This document shows, one piece after another, positions 5,641-13,153 of a DNA stretch of 13,188 nucleotides. This stretch comes from Promethearchaeota archaeon. Lineage in GTDB: Archaea; Asgardarchaeota; Lokiarchaeia; Sigynarchaeales; MK-D1. The stretch lies in assembly GCA_016839865.1 (NCBI GenBank), contig JAEOTN010000159.1, positions 1-13,188 on the forward strand, given 5' to 3'. Within the stretch, counting starts at the first letter, position 1, and every line of letters begins with the position of its first letter. A model generated the notes under the pieces. It made no database searches. It was not told the DNA's origin and saw only the letters and a program-made list of their open reading frames with translations. The position numbers and the translations under genes are program-made.

Positions 5641-7893
5641 ATGGTAAAAATAAAGAACGCAGATGAAATTAGAGAACTTGTTTCTAATGACAGATACGAT
5701 AGGAAGCGAATTTTCTCAATTGTAGCGCATATTGATCATGGAAAAAGTACTACAGCAGACTTTTTACTTAAACGCGCTGGTTTAATGCGAGAAGAAGACG
5801 CCGGGAAGATACAAATGACTGATACTGATGATGAGGAACAAGCACGAGGTATCACCATCTTTACTTCCGTAGTTTTACTCGCATTTGAAGATAAAAGAGA
5901 TACTGAGGATAAAGTCCCGTATATCTTCCAAATTAACGATACGCCCGGTCACTTGTCATTTACAGGAGAAGTATCAAGAGCTCTGAGAGCCAGTGATGGT
6001 GCGCTCGTACTTGTTGACGCTTTGGAAGGCATTATGACACAAACCGAAACCAATATTCGATTGTCTGTTGGAGAAGAGATGTGTAAACCTGTCATTTTCG
6101 TAAACAAAGTTGATCGATTAATTTCTGAGTTACGACTAGAACCTAAGGAAACCTACGCCCGAGTTGACAAAATCATTAACGAGTGCAACGATATCATTCG
6201 GGAGATTATGCCTAAGGGTAAGAATTGGACTTGCTCTTTCCAGAAGAACTCAGTGGCTCTGGGATCAGCTAAAGATGGTTGGGGTTTCACTTTGGAAATT
6301 TTGAATGAACACAAAATCAAACCAACTTTGGTATTTGAAAAATATGCAGAAGGAGATATCGATTGGCTTCGTAAGAACTTACCATTGGATGACACACTCC
6401 TTCGGATGATTGTAGATCACCTCCCAGATCCTGTCACAGCTTCGGAATACCGTGTAAAGAAACTCATCGATAACGTTGATTGGGATTCTGATATGGGTAA
6501 AGCTTTAATGAAAAGTGACCGGAACGGTCCTTTAATGGGGATAATTTCCAAAATTTTCATTGATCCCAAAAGTTTCAGAGCAACTCTGATTGGTAGAATT
6601 TATTCTGGAACATTGACAGCTGGAGAGTCCGTGTATCTTGTAGGTAGAAAAGAAAAGCAACGTGTGAAACGTTTGGGAATTATGGAATTAACCGATATCT
6701 TAGACATGCAACAAGTTCCCGCTGGAAACTTATTCGCTATGTTTGGATTCATTACACCTGCTGGTGAAACTTTCGTTGGACCTGAATTGATTCCCGATAA
6801 AAAAGATCCTGATGCAACCGTACCTTCATTTGAAGCTATTAAATACGCGTGCGAGGCAGTTGTAAGTCGTTCAATTACGCCTGAAGACCCTCAACACTTA
6901 GCAAAATTAGGAGATGTAGTGAAGAAATGGCTCATGGCAGATAACACAGCGAAATTCCACCTCCAGAAAGAATCCCGAGAATATATATTAAGCGGGATCG
7001 ATCCTTTACAGATTGAAATTCTTACTAAACGAATCAACGAGCAATGTAAAATAAAAATAGGCGAACCAATCATCGTCTATCGTGAGAAGATCACTAGGGA
7101 TGGAGCAATATTTTTCACCAAATCAAGCAATGGTCATAATCGAATTCTCATGCAGATGACTCCATTAGACCAGGAAACTATAGATCTCATCCAATCTGGT
7201 GAAGTCCATGCCGAAATGAACGCAAAAACACGTGCAGGAATTTTGCGGGACAAAGCCGATTGGGATGGTAAACAGGCTAGAAAAATTTGGGATGTTTATG
7301 AAGGCAACATACTTCTTGATGGAACAAAGGGATTGCAAAGATTAGACCGAATTAAATCCTATTGTGTATCTGCATTCCGAGATTGGGTATCAGAATCAAT
7401 CTTAGCAAAAGAACCTGCGTTAGGTTTACTCTGCACCTTTACTGACGCCACTGTGCATGTTGATCCAGCCCATACCGGTTATAATGAGGTTGCAAGTATG
7501 ATGTTCTCCAATCTATCTCTTGGATTCTTATCCGCTGGCCCAAAAATGTTTGAACCAATCCAGAAGGTTGACATAAAAGTTCCTAACGGAAGTGCAGGAA
7601 GTATTGTAAAGATTCTTTCCCAACATCGTGGTCAAATCAAGGAAATCAAACCAGAAGGCGCATTTGAGCGTGTTATCGGAGAGCTACCTGTAGCTGAACA
7701 AATCGGTATTGCAGACGAATTTCGAGGTGCAACCCAGGGAAAAGCATTCTTTGGATACGAGTTCTTAGGATTTAAACCCATCCCACCAAATTTGCAAGAA
7801 GAGGTTATTATGGAAATTCGGAAACGGAAGAACATGCCTCAACAAATGCCGAATACATCATCCTACGAGCGGTTTATTTACGCAAGAAAATAA
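5641..7893 (+). CDS. Divergent elongation factor 2 paralog (aEF-2p type) lacking the diphthamide motif
   Basis: This 750-residue GTPase is collinear with archaeal EF-2, which drives tRNA-mRNA translocation on the ribosome. The G domain is intact: AHIDHGKST (29-37), RGITI (69-73), DTPGH (100-104), NKVD (155-158) and GSAK (208-211). The Asp usually found in DTPGHVDF is Ser106. Domain II starts near residue 294 and is followed by domains III to V. The two loops at the tip of domain IV, which reach the decoding centre in true EF-2, are altered. SPNKHNR reads SSNGHNR (495-501). The diphthamide loop, usually close to HxDAIHRGxxQIxPxxR, reads HVDPAHTGYNEVASMMF (606-622). The target histidine is still present as His611, but its context is lost. 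The C-terminus (YERFIYARK) also differs from the usual EF-2 ending. Such paralogs are known from dph-lacking archaea. It may be a specialised or alternative translocase; a second, canonical EF-2 would be expected elsewhere in the genome. Confidence 0.93.
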   Translation: MVKIKNADEIRELVSNDRYDRKRIFSIVAHIDHGKSTTADFLLKRAGLMREEDAGKIQMTDTDDEEQARGITIFTSVVLLAFEDKRDTEDKVPYIFQINDTPGHLSFTGEVSRALRASDGALVLVDALEGIMTQTETNIRLSVGEEMCKPVIFVNKVDRLISELRLEPKETYARVDKIINECNDIIREIMPKGKNWTCSFQKNSVALGSAKDGWGFTLEILNEHKIKPTLVFEKYAEGDIDWLRKNLPLDDTLLRMIVDHLPDPVTASEYRVKKLIDNVDWDSDMGKALMKSDRNGPLMGIISKIFIDPKSFRATLIGRIYSGTLTAGESVYLVGRKEKQRVKRLGIMELTDILDMQQVPAGNLFAMFGFITPAGETFVGPELIPDKKDPDATVPSFEAIKYACEAVVSRSITPEDPQHLAKLGDVVKKWLMADNTAKFHLQKESREYILSGIDPLQIEILTKRINEQCKIKIGEPIIVYREKITRDGAIFFTKSSNGHNRILMQMTPLDQETIDLIQSGEVHAEMNAKTRAGILRDKADWDGKQARKIWDVYEGNILLDGTKGLQRLDRIKSYCVSAFRDWVSESILAKEPALGLLCTFTDATVHVDPAHTGYNEVASMMFSNLSLGFLSAGPKMFEPIQKVDIKVPNGSAGSIVKILSQHRGQIKEIKPEGAFERVIGELPVAEQIGIADEFRGATQGKAFFGYEFLGFKPIPPNLQEEVIMEIRKRKNMPQQMPNTSSYERFIYARK

Positions 7894-7900
7894 ATCTAAA

Positions 7901-7919
7901 TTTTTATTTCTATTTTTTT
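7901..7919 (+). terminator. T-rich terminator of the EF-2 gene
   Basis: T5 (7901-7905), T3 and T7 (7913-7919) follow the EF-2 stop within 26 bases. The T7 run overlaps the last codons of the convergent minus-strand gene, so the EF-2 transcript would end inside, and antisense to, its neighbour. Confidence 0.5.
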
Positions 7920-9928
7920 ACTTTTGATCCGCAGTTTGAGCATTCCTTCGCACTTTGAGGAAGGGATACTCCACAAAATGAACAGAATATTTTTCTATGT
8001 TTACTTTTACGATCCCGTTTTGCTCGTTTATCCTTTGGTCTTACCTTTGGTTCAGGAGCTTTTTGAGTTTTCGATTGTTGAATTTGACCAATATTATTTT
8101 TAAGAGTCGGTCCGTTGTTAAAGAATGTGGGTTTGGGTTGGATCATGGGTTTCGGTGGCTCTTGTGGTATTTCAGGTTCAGGTTCTGGGATAGGTTCAGT
8201 TGGTGGGGGAGTCACTTGAGGTGGTGGGTTCATTGCAGGAGGAGGTGTTACTACTGGTGGAGGTGTCGCTTGGGGTGGAGGATTCATTGCAGGAGGAGGT
8301 GTTAATGTTGGTGGTGGTGTCACTTGGGGTGGAGGATTCATCGCAGGTGGAGGTGTTACTGTTGGTGGAGGTGTAGTTCTCCATGCCGGATCAAGTTCTG
8401 ATTCTGGTGCGGAAGATGAAGTGTCAGTAACTTCGATCTCATCGTAATCTGGTTGAGTTTGTGGAACTTCGTAGTGTGGGAGGTCTTCTTCGGTAGGCAA
8501 ATGATAATCTGGCTCTGGTGGGATTTCTTCCTCATAATCATGTGTTAAACTTGGAGGTGGATTAAGAACTGGTGTAGAATCAGATTCAGGTTGGTCATAT
8601 GCACTTTCCGTTTCAAATTTTGGTGGTACTTCTTCTGTAATTTCATTCTGTTCTGCAGAATCAATACCAAAGCGTAAATCCGGAAAATCTAGTGATTCTA
8701 GATCTGAAAATGTTTCTTTTATATCCTCAAAAGTAGGAATATGATCAGGTTCCTCATCTAGAACAGTGTTAATTGCGTGCATTTTATCAGTAGGAGAAAT
8801 TGGACGAGGGTTTAAATCGGACTCAATTTGATTTAAGGCTTCAAGCGTAGACTGCAATTCAGCTTGGACTTCTTCCAAAGATTGTAATCCTTCTGAAATC
8901 ACGGGATCTTGAGGAACTATAGTAGAGGGTGAGGGTGTACCAAGTGGTAATGGAGGAGGGGCAAGTTCAGGCTCTAGTTCTGGTTGTGGTTGTGGTTCCA
9001 CGGTTGCTGAAGGTGGAACACTAACAGGAACGAGAGGTTCTTCCTCTAATTCGAGCAATGACATCAATTTATAAGTTTCTTGCTTCAATAGGGGAAAGTT
9101 TTTGTTCTCACTGATGGTTTGTACGGCTTTAATCTTCTGTAGCACATCGGCAGTACCTAAATTACCACTCAAATATTCAATATAAATGATTAGCAGGTTG
9201 TAAAAGTGCTGCAGTTGTGTTTCTTCTATTTGTGAAGCATTTTTTTTCCCCGTGATGACAAATTTCACCAAATTATCCCTTTGCATTTTCATTTGTCCGG
9301 GATCGGTAATTTTGTATACTTCTTTTTCTAAAAGATTGTAGAAATTATTGATGACGCTGTAACAATCCATGCATATGAAATCCTCGTTGATAACTTCATC
9401 TTCTAAATCGACATTGGTGTGAACTGTCAACGCACTAGAACATCGGTTACAACGTGGTATTTTAAATACATGATCAGCAAAATGTAAATGTAAATTCTTG
9501 TGTATCAAGCTCTGCAATATCATTACATTTTCTTCAGATGATTCGATTTCTGCTGCTCCAGCAATTATAGGTTGTTCTAATCCAAAAGGAATTTGAGGTA
9601 AGCTCCTATGAAAGACAAATTCTATTGTTAGGGTATTTTCTGATAGTTGGTATTCAGTGATGTGATTAATTGATAAAATGAACGCAGAATTTTCGTTAAT
9701 ATCAGTAAATTGAAGTTTATTGAATATTTCATAGTATCCTGTTATGAGAGTGCGTGGTTTATGGATTTCAGTTGTGCGAGAATCATAATAAGAATCTATA
9801 TTGTATGTTCCTTCAATGTCCATCGCAATTTCTTCATCAGAATGAGGAGTAAAGTACCATTTGATGTTGATATTCTGTAAATGTACTTCACCCTGACTTT
9901 TTAGCAGTGTATCGATTGTTAAACTCAT
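7910..9928 (-). CDS. Large proline-rich protein with two zinc-binding Cys4 sites
   Basis: I do not recognise a named family for this 672-residue protein. Residues 1-155 form a beta-rich domain of unknown type. A Cys4 site follows (C160-x2-C163, C186-x2-C189), then a helical segment to about 292. Residues 293-520 are acidic, rich in Pro, Glu, Ser and Thr, and probably disordered, with a short predicted helix near 345-370. Residues 522-576 consist of three 18-residue repeats built on TPPPAMNPPPQxTPPP. A PEPEP stretch and a basic segment (628-646) lead to a C-terminal zinc ribbon (C649-x2-C652, C663-x2-C666). There is no signal peptide or membrane span, so it is probably a cytosolic scaffold. 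Disordered Pro-rich linkers beside zinc ribbons fit an Asgard-type protein. A polyproline partner such as profilin is possible but unproven. The ATG at 9926-9928 is the only in-frame start with the N-terminal domain complete. Confidence 0.85.
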   Translation of the reverse strand: MSLTIDTLLKSQGEVHLQNINIKWYFTPHSDEEIAMDIEGTYNIDSYYDSRTTEIHKPRTLITGYYEIFNKLQFTDINENSAFILSINHITEYQLSENTLTIEFVFHRSLPQIPFGLEQPIIAGAAEIESSEENVMILQSLIHKNLHLHFADHVFKIPRCNRCSSALTVHTNVDLEDEVINEDFICMDCYSVINNFYNLLEKEVYKITDPGQMKMQRDNLVKFVITGKKNASQIEETQLQHFYNLLIIYIEYLSGNLGTADVLQKIKAVQTISENKNFPLLKQETYKLMSLLELEEEPLVPVSVPPSATVEPQPQPELEPELAPPPLPLGTPSPSTIVPQDPVISEGLQSLEEVQAELQSTLEALNQIESDLNPRPISPTDKMHAINTVLDEEPDHIPTFEDIKETFSDLESLDFPDLRFGIDSAEQNEITEEVPPKFETESAYDQPESDSTPVLNPPPSLTHDYEEEIPPEPDYHLPTEEDLPHYEVPQTQPDYDEIEVTDTSSSAPESELDPAWRTTPPPTVTPPPAMNPPPQVTPPPTLTPPPAMNPPPQATPPPVVTPPPAMNPPPQVTPPPTEPIPEPEPEIPQEPPKPMIQPKPTFFNNGPTLKNNIGQIQQSKTQKAPEPKVRPKDKRAKRDRKSKHRKIFCSFCGVSLPQSAKECSNCGSKVKK
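8202..8381 (-). repeat. 54-bp tandem repeat, 3 copies plus 18 bases, coding for polyproline
   Basis: Units lie at 8202-8255, 8256-8309 and 8310-8363, with a partial copy at 8364-8381. Each codes for 18 residues of the form TPPPAMNPPPQxTPPPxx. Copies differ mostly at third positions, so the array is not freshly duplicated and the peptide appears to be maintained. All units are in frame, so copy-number change would only lengthen or shorten the polyproline segment. Confidence 0.92.
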
Positions 9929-9930
9929 TA

Positions 9931-9960
9931 TTTACCATCTTGGGTGGATTTACCATCTTG
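9931..9960 (-). repeat. Direct repeat of 12 bases in the leader of the proline-rich gene
   Basis: TTTACCATCTTG occurs at 9931-9942 and 9949-9960, separated by GGTGGA, immediately before the ATG at 9928. On the coding strand each copy reads CAAGATGGTAAA, so there are two upstream ATG codons in a frame different from the main gene. It may be a protein-binding site or a mark of a small duplication. Confidence 0.6.
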
Positions 9961-9963
9961 CAG

Positions 9964-9979
9964 ACTATTATATAATAGT
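9964..9979 (-). promoter_or_regulatory. 16-bp perfect palindrome containing a TATA box
   Basis: ACTATTATATAATAGT is a perfect palindrome centred 43 bases upstream of the proline-rich gene's ATG. Its core TTATATAA is a good archaeal TATA box, which would place the transcription start near 9945, inside the 12-base direct repeat. The symmetry could also serve a dimeric regulator. Confidence 0.5.
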
Positions 9980-10031
9980 GATTATTCACCCTACTTATGT
10001 GTTTTTGTTCATCGCGACCTAGAAAACACGG

Positions 10032-10036
10032 AAAAA
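10032..10036 (-). terminator. Short T5 tract after raSEA
   Basis: On the minus strand, T5 follows the raSEA stop (10039-10041) by two bases, with a further T4 close behind at 10022-10025. This is a weak archaeal-type terminator candidate; the next gene on this strand has its own TATA-like box at 9964-9979. Confidence 0.3.
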
Positions 10037-10038
10037 GC

Positions 10039-11148
10039 TCAGTTTGATATGAATTCTAAAAATAAATTATACTCCCCAAAGCAATTACATTCATTATAAG
10101 GTAGGTTTTCTTTATGTAAAATCTCCAGATTTTGGGTAGAAATGAATTTATTTAATATTTCCAACCAGCGTGAGTTACATGCTCGATCATGGCAGTTATG
10201 TACTCCGCGTTCTTTACCTGCAGCGCTAGGTGAGCATAATATTAGAACCTTATCGAGAATATCTTGAGTTAAAGCTTGTTGAAATACAGAGATGACCGAA
10301 TAAATCCATGGTGAGCGGTATTTTTTGTTATTATATAGATTTTCAGCAACAGTAAATGCTTGAATATTAACTGGATTCAGCGATATCGAATCTACACCCC
10401 ACATCACCGCATCTGTAATACTATGAACGGCATCTCGTATTGCAGTTTTTTCATTGAGAAATGGAGGTTTAAGTAGTAGGTAAGCTTTTACAAGAACTCC
10501 GCAGTTATGAGCCGTTTTGATTGCATCTTTAAGATGTTGAGACGAAAAACCTTTGTTAATCAACACTTCTCGAACATAGTCATTTGAGGATTCCATACCA
10601 ATGCCTAATTCCAGAGGTTTTCCATTACAAGCGGTGACAATCGAAAGTAAAATTTCTTCTTTTACAAATTCAGGACGAGTTTCGGCTAGTATGCTTTGTA
10701 CTGAAGGTAGTTTGACGACCTTTTTTACAATTTCAAGGCGAGTTTCAGGATGAAATTCTTCATCATCAAGAAAACTTCCTGAAGAAAAAAATTTCACGGT
10801 TGTTTTTTTCCCTTCTTTCTGGATTTCTTCAAGTTTTGAAGTGTGTTTGTTGATTGCATATTGTACTTGATCTAAGATTTGCGATTGAGCAATGGAATCA
10901 GGACCTTTATCGTTGAAATACCCGCACATTGTGCATCCGGCATCATCAGAACGAGCCCAACTACATGCACATGTTCGAAAGATTATAGTGAATTCATACC
11001 CCATTTCATCATGCAGACGATCCTCAGATACCCATGATGTAACTGGTTTTGTGAGATTCCATTTAGTATGTTTATCAACCCGTTCTTTTGCCTTATTACG
11101 GAGTTTTCTGGTTTGGTTTTTTATCATTTCTGCGATTTTTTCGGACAT
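10039..11148 (-). CDS. raSEA: Archaeosine synthase radical SAM subunit (RaSEA)
   Basis: RaSEA is the radical SAM partner of ArcS. ArcS attaches lysine to preQ0 at position 15 of the tRNA D-loop, and RaSEA cleaves the lysine adduct to leave the formamidine of archaeosine (G+). The 369-residue protein has the wide cysteine pattern of this family (formerly COG1244): FRTCACSWARSDDAGCTMCGY at 57-77, with C60, C62, C72 and C75, rather than the common CxxxCxxC. Other family-like stretches are FFSSGSFLD (residues 119-127), LAETRPEFV, LELGIGMESS and a C-terminal cysteine region (CHDRAC, and CNC at 354-356), possibly for a second metal. No signal or membrane segment is present. The gene starts one base after the arcS stop on the same strand. 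No Shine-Dalgarno is evident, so translation is probably coupled to arcS. The adjacency strongly supports both assignments. Confidence 0.9.
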   Translation of the reverse strand: MSEKIAEMIKNQTRKLRNKAKERVDKHTKWNLTKPVTSWVSEDRLHDEMGYEFTIIFRTCACSWARSDDAGCTMCGYFNDKGPDSIAQSQILDQVQYAINKHTSKLEEIQKEGKKTTVKFFSSGSFLDDEEFHPETRLEIVKKVVKLPSVQSILAETRPEFVKEEILLSIVTACNGKPLELGIGMESSNDYVREVLINKGFSSQHLKDAIKTAHNCGVLVKAYLLLKPPFLNEKTAIRDAVHSITDAVMWGVDSISLNPVNIQAFTVAENLYNNKKYRSPWIYSVISVFQQALTQDILDKVLILCSPSAAGKERGVHNCHDRACNSRWLEILNKFISTQNLEILHKENLPYNECNCFGEYNLFLEFISN

Positions 11149-11149
11149 C

Positions 11150-13153
11150 TTATTTATTCTCCTTCTTCAATTTTCGAATTTTCACAATTGCACCTCTACG
11201 CATTAGTAAAAATGTCCTACTACTCACGAGTAATAAACCCACTCCCAAGTATTCCTTGTCAGGTCCGAGAATTACAACTTCATCTCCGGCACACAAACCC
11301 TCATCAACATGTTCAATACCAGGTTTAAAAATTGTAGTTCCTGTTATATCTAAAGTATTAAGAGTCACTGCAATACCAGAATGATCTGCAAGTCGCTCTC
11401 CTCCTTGAAAATTAAGTTGGATATGCCCTGTATTGCGGATATATCGACCAAGTTGGAGTTTGCCATAACTTTCAAATCCAAAAATTTTCTTAATTTGGTC
11501 ATTACGAGATTGGAGAAAACGTGCTGAACTTCCAATTAACGCAGTCCCAGCTCCGATTCCAAGTTGAAAATCTGCAATCATTTTAATAGTGTGTTCTTCA
11601 TTTGATAGCGAGTCCTTGATTCTTCCATCATCATTTTCTTTGTTCATACTTTCAATGGCTTTTATGATAGATTCATTGAACTCATCAGGATTTTCCGGAA
11701 TTGCAAATGATATATTTTGACCATCTTGTTTAATCCCATCTATTGCCATTTCAAATGCTTTTCGATACCCCCCTTTCAAGTATGCAATGATTTTCACATC
11801 TTTGGGCAGTTTACGAATCCAATGGGTAATGTCATCCGCAGTCAGGTGTAACTCCTCAGCATCCCAATCTCCCGTAACGGATATATCATAATGTGCCGCA
11901 GGAAAAACTTCTTCCAATTCACGGGGCACGACTCCTAATGGGGATGTGATTGTAACCTCTGAGATATACTTATCCCATTTCAGTGCTGCATTCCGAATTA
12001 TCTTTCGAAATTGTCGATGAGATTTGGATTTTGAATACGGTTTACCCATGCTACATGGCAGGAAAATACAAATTTTCGTGTTAGGACGTGGCTCTACATT
12101 ATTTTTAAGTTTACTTTTATATTGTTCCACATTTGGATTATGATAGGATAGAGCACTAGTGCAAGGAAGAAATGCATCTTTGTTTAAACCTTGAACTGAA
12201 TTGAATGTATTGCCATGATCCTTTTGAATGTGACGTAACGCACTAAGAAGGAACAAAGAAAAACCACATTTCTTCTCAATGTAAGTACTCAATGAACCCT
12301 TCTTAATGTTTTTACGAATGCGTTCAATCTCAATTAGTCCATGACGGAGGTTATGGAATGCAAAATGATGAAAAAATGAATTAATATCAGAGACATTATC
12401 AAATTCCGAAACTAATTCGCGAACTACGTCACAATTTTCACACATACATGCATAATCCTCAAGAGTGTTGAGTTTTCTAACCCATTCCATACGTTCATCA
12501 TGTACCAAGTATAATCCGGAATATCCTGCTTGGATGAGATAAGTCATATCAATTACATCAAATCCCAAATTAATGAGAAAGGCATATTCATAAGGTAAAA
12601 TCTTGCCCGATGCAATATAGAGCAGATCTGCAGGAAATAATTTTCTTAATTGTAAAAACAAATCAACCGATGATGTGTAATCAATTTTTTTATTGAATAG
12701 TCCTTCAATTCTCAAGGCAACTAAGTTATCGTAAATTAGAGAATTGGAAACAAACGATTCTATGAGATTCAATAGTATAGTCGGATTTCTTAAATTAAGG
12801 AAGTTCAATGAGATACCGAATCCTTTCATTCGTTCAATTTTTTTTGGATCTTGTTCGATTTCATCTATAATTTCCTTGAAAAATTGAGTATACCATTCCA
12901 CTGCAAACTCATCATATAAAAATGTAGATGGGCAAGTTTTTGTGAAGAAATAGGTGATTTCTTCCGAGGGATTGTTGGGAATCATCTGTTCTGGCATAAA
13001 ATCGGAAGTATAATAGTTTGTATTTGATTGGTGAAGGATTAGATGGTTTTCTCGTGTTGTGGGTAAGTCTTGATCTGGGGAACGAATCGTATATAGGAGA
13101 TTTTGTGTTTTTAGAATGGTTGAGTAAAACTTATTCTCTAGAAGATAATCCAT
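11150..13153 (-). CDS. arcS: Archaeosine synthase subunit alpha (ArcS, TGT-like)
   Basis: ArcS is a tRNA-guanine-transglycosylase-like protein. It transfers lysine to the nitrile of preQ0 in tRNA, the step before RaSEA forms archaeosine at position 15. The 667-residue protein carries the ArcS signature PC-x3-KPY-x2-S-x2-H exactly, as PCSMGKPYSKSKSH at 366-379. An N-terminal TGT-like barrel spans about 60-300 and keeps a zinc site, C236-x-C238-x2-C241-x25-H267. A central domain holds the signature and YLKGGYRKAF (458-467). A C-terminal PUA domain (about 585-660, including GDEVVILGPDKEYLGVG and RRGAIVKIRK) binds the tRNA acceptor end. The start is the ATG at 13151-13153, 35 bases from the window edge; an N-terminal extension beyond the visible stretch cannot be judged. 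ArcTGT, which inserts preQ0, is not in the window. Confidence 0.94.
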   Translation of the reverse strand: MDYLLENKFYSTILKTQNLLYTIRSPDQDLPTTRENHLILHQSNTNYYTSDFMPEQMIPNNPSEEITYFFTKTCPSTFLYDEFAVEWYTQFFKEIIDEIEQDPKKIERMKGFGISLNFLNLRNPTILLNLIESFVSNSLIYDNLVALRIEGLFNKKIDYTSSVDLFLQLRKLFPADLLYIASGKILPYEYAFLINLGFDVIDMTYLIQAGYSGLYLVHDERMEWVRKLNTLEDYACMCENCDVVRELVSEFDNVSDINSFFHHFAFHNLRHGLIEIERIRKNIKKGSLSTYIEKKCGFSLFLLSALRHIQKDHGNTFNSVQGLNKDAFLPCTSALSYHNPNVEQYKSKLKNNVEPRPNTKICIFLPCSMGKPYSKSKSHRQFRKIIRNAALKWDKYISEVTITSPLGVVPRELEEVFPAAHYDISVTGDWDAEELHLTADDITHWIRKLPKDVKIIAYLKGGYRKAFEMAIDGIKQDGQNISFAIPENPDEFNESIIKAIESMNKENDDGRIKDSLSNEEHTIKMIADFQLGIGAGTALIGSSARFLQSRNDQIKKIFGFESYGKLQLGRYIRNTGHIQLNFQGGERLADHSGIAVTLNTLDITGTTIFKPGIEHVDEGLCAGDEVVILGPDKEYLGVGLLLVSSRTFLLMRRGAIVKIRKLKKENK

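Noticed and set aside
7997..8305. Plus-strand open frame rich in Trp, Arg and Cys
   Set aside because: It is the antisense reading of CCN proline codons; the composition is an artefact of the repeat.
8202..8381. Tandem repeat as a CRISPR array
   Set aside because: The 54-bp units abut with no unique spacers and are in frame inside a long coding sequence.
8196..8541. Minus-strand open frames rich in Ser/Thr/Asn and His/Gln
   Set aside because: They are other-frame readings of the proline-coding repeats and the acidic linker of the zinc-ribbon gene.
10892..11384. Several overlapping plus-strand open frames
   Set aside because: They are antisense to raSEA and the 3' end of arcS and have no start signals or family motifs.
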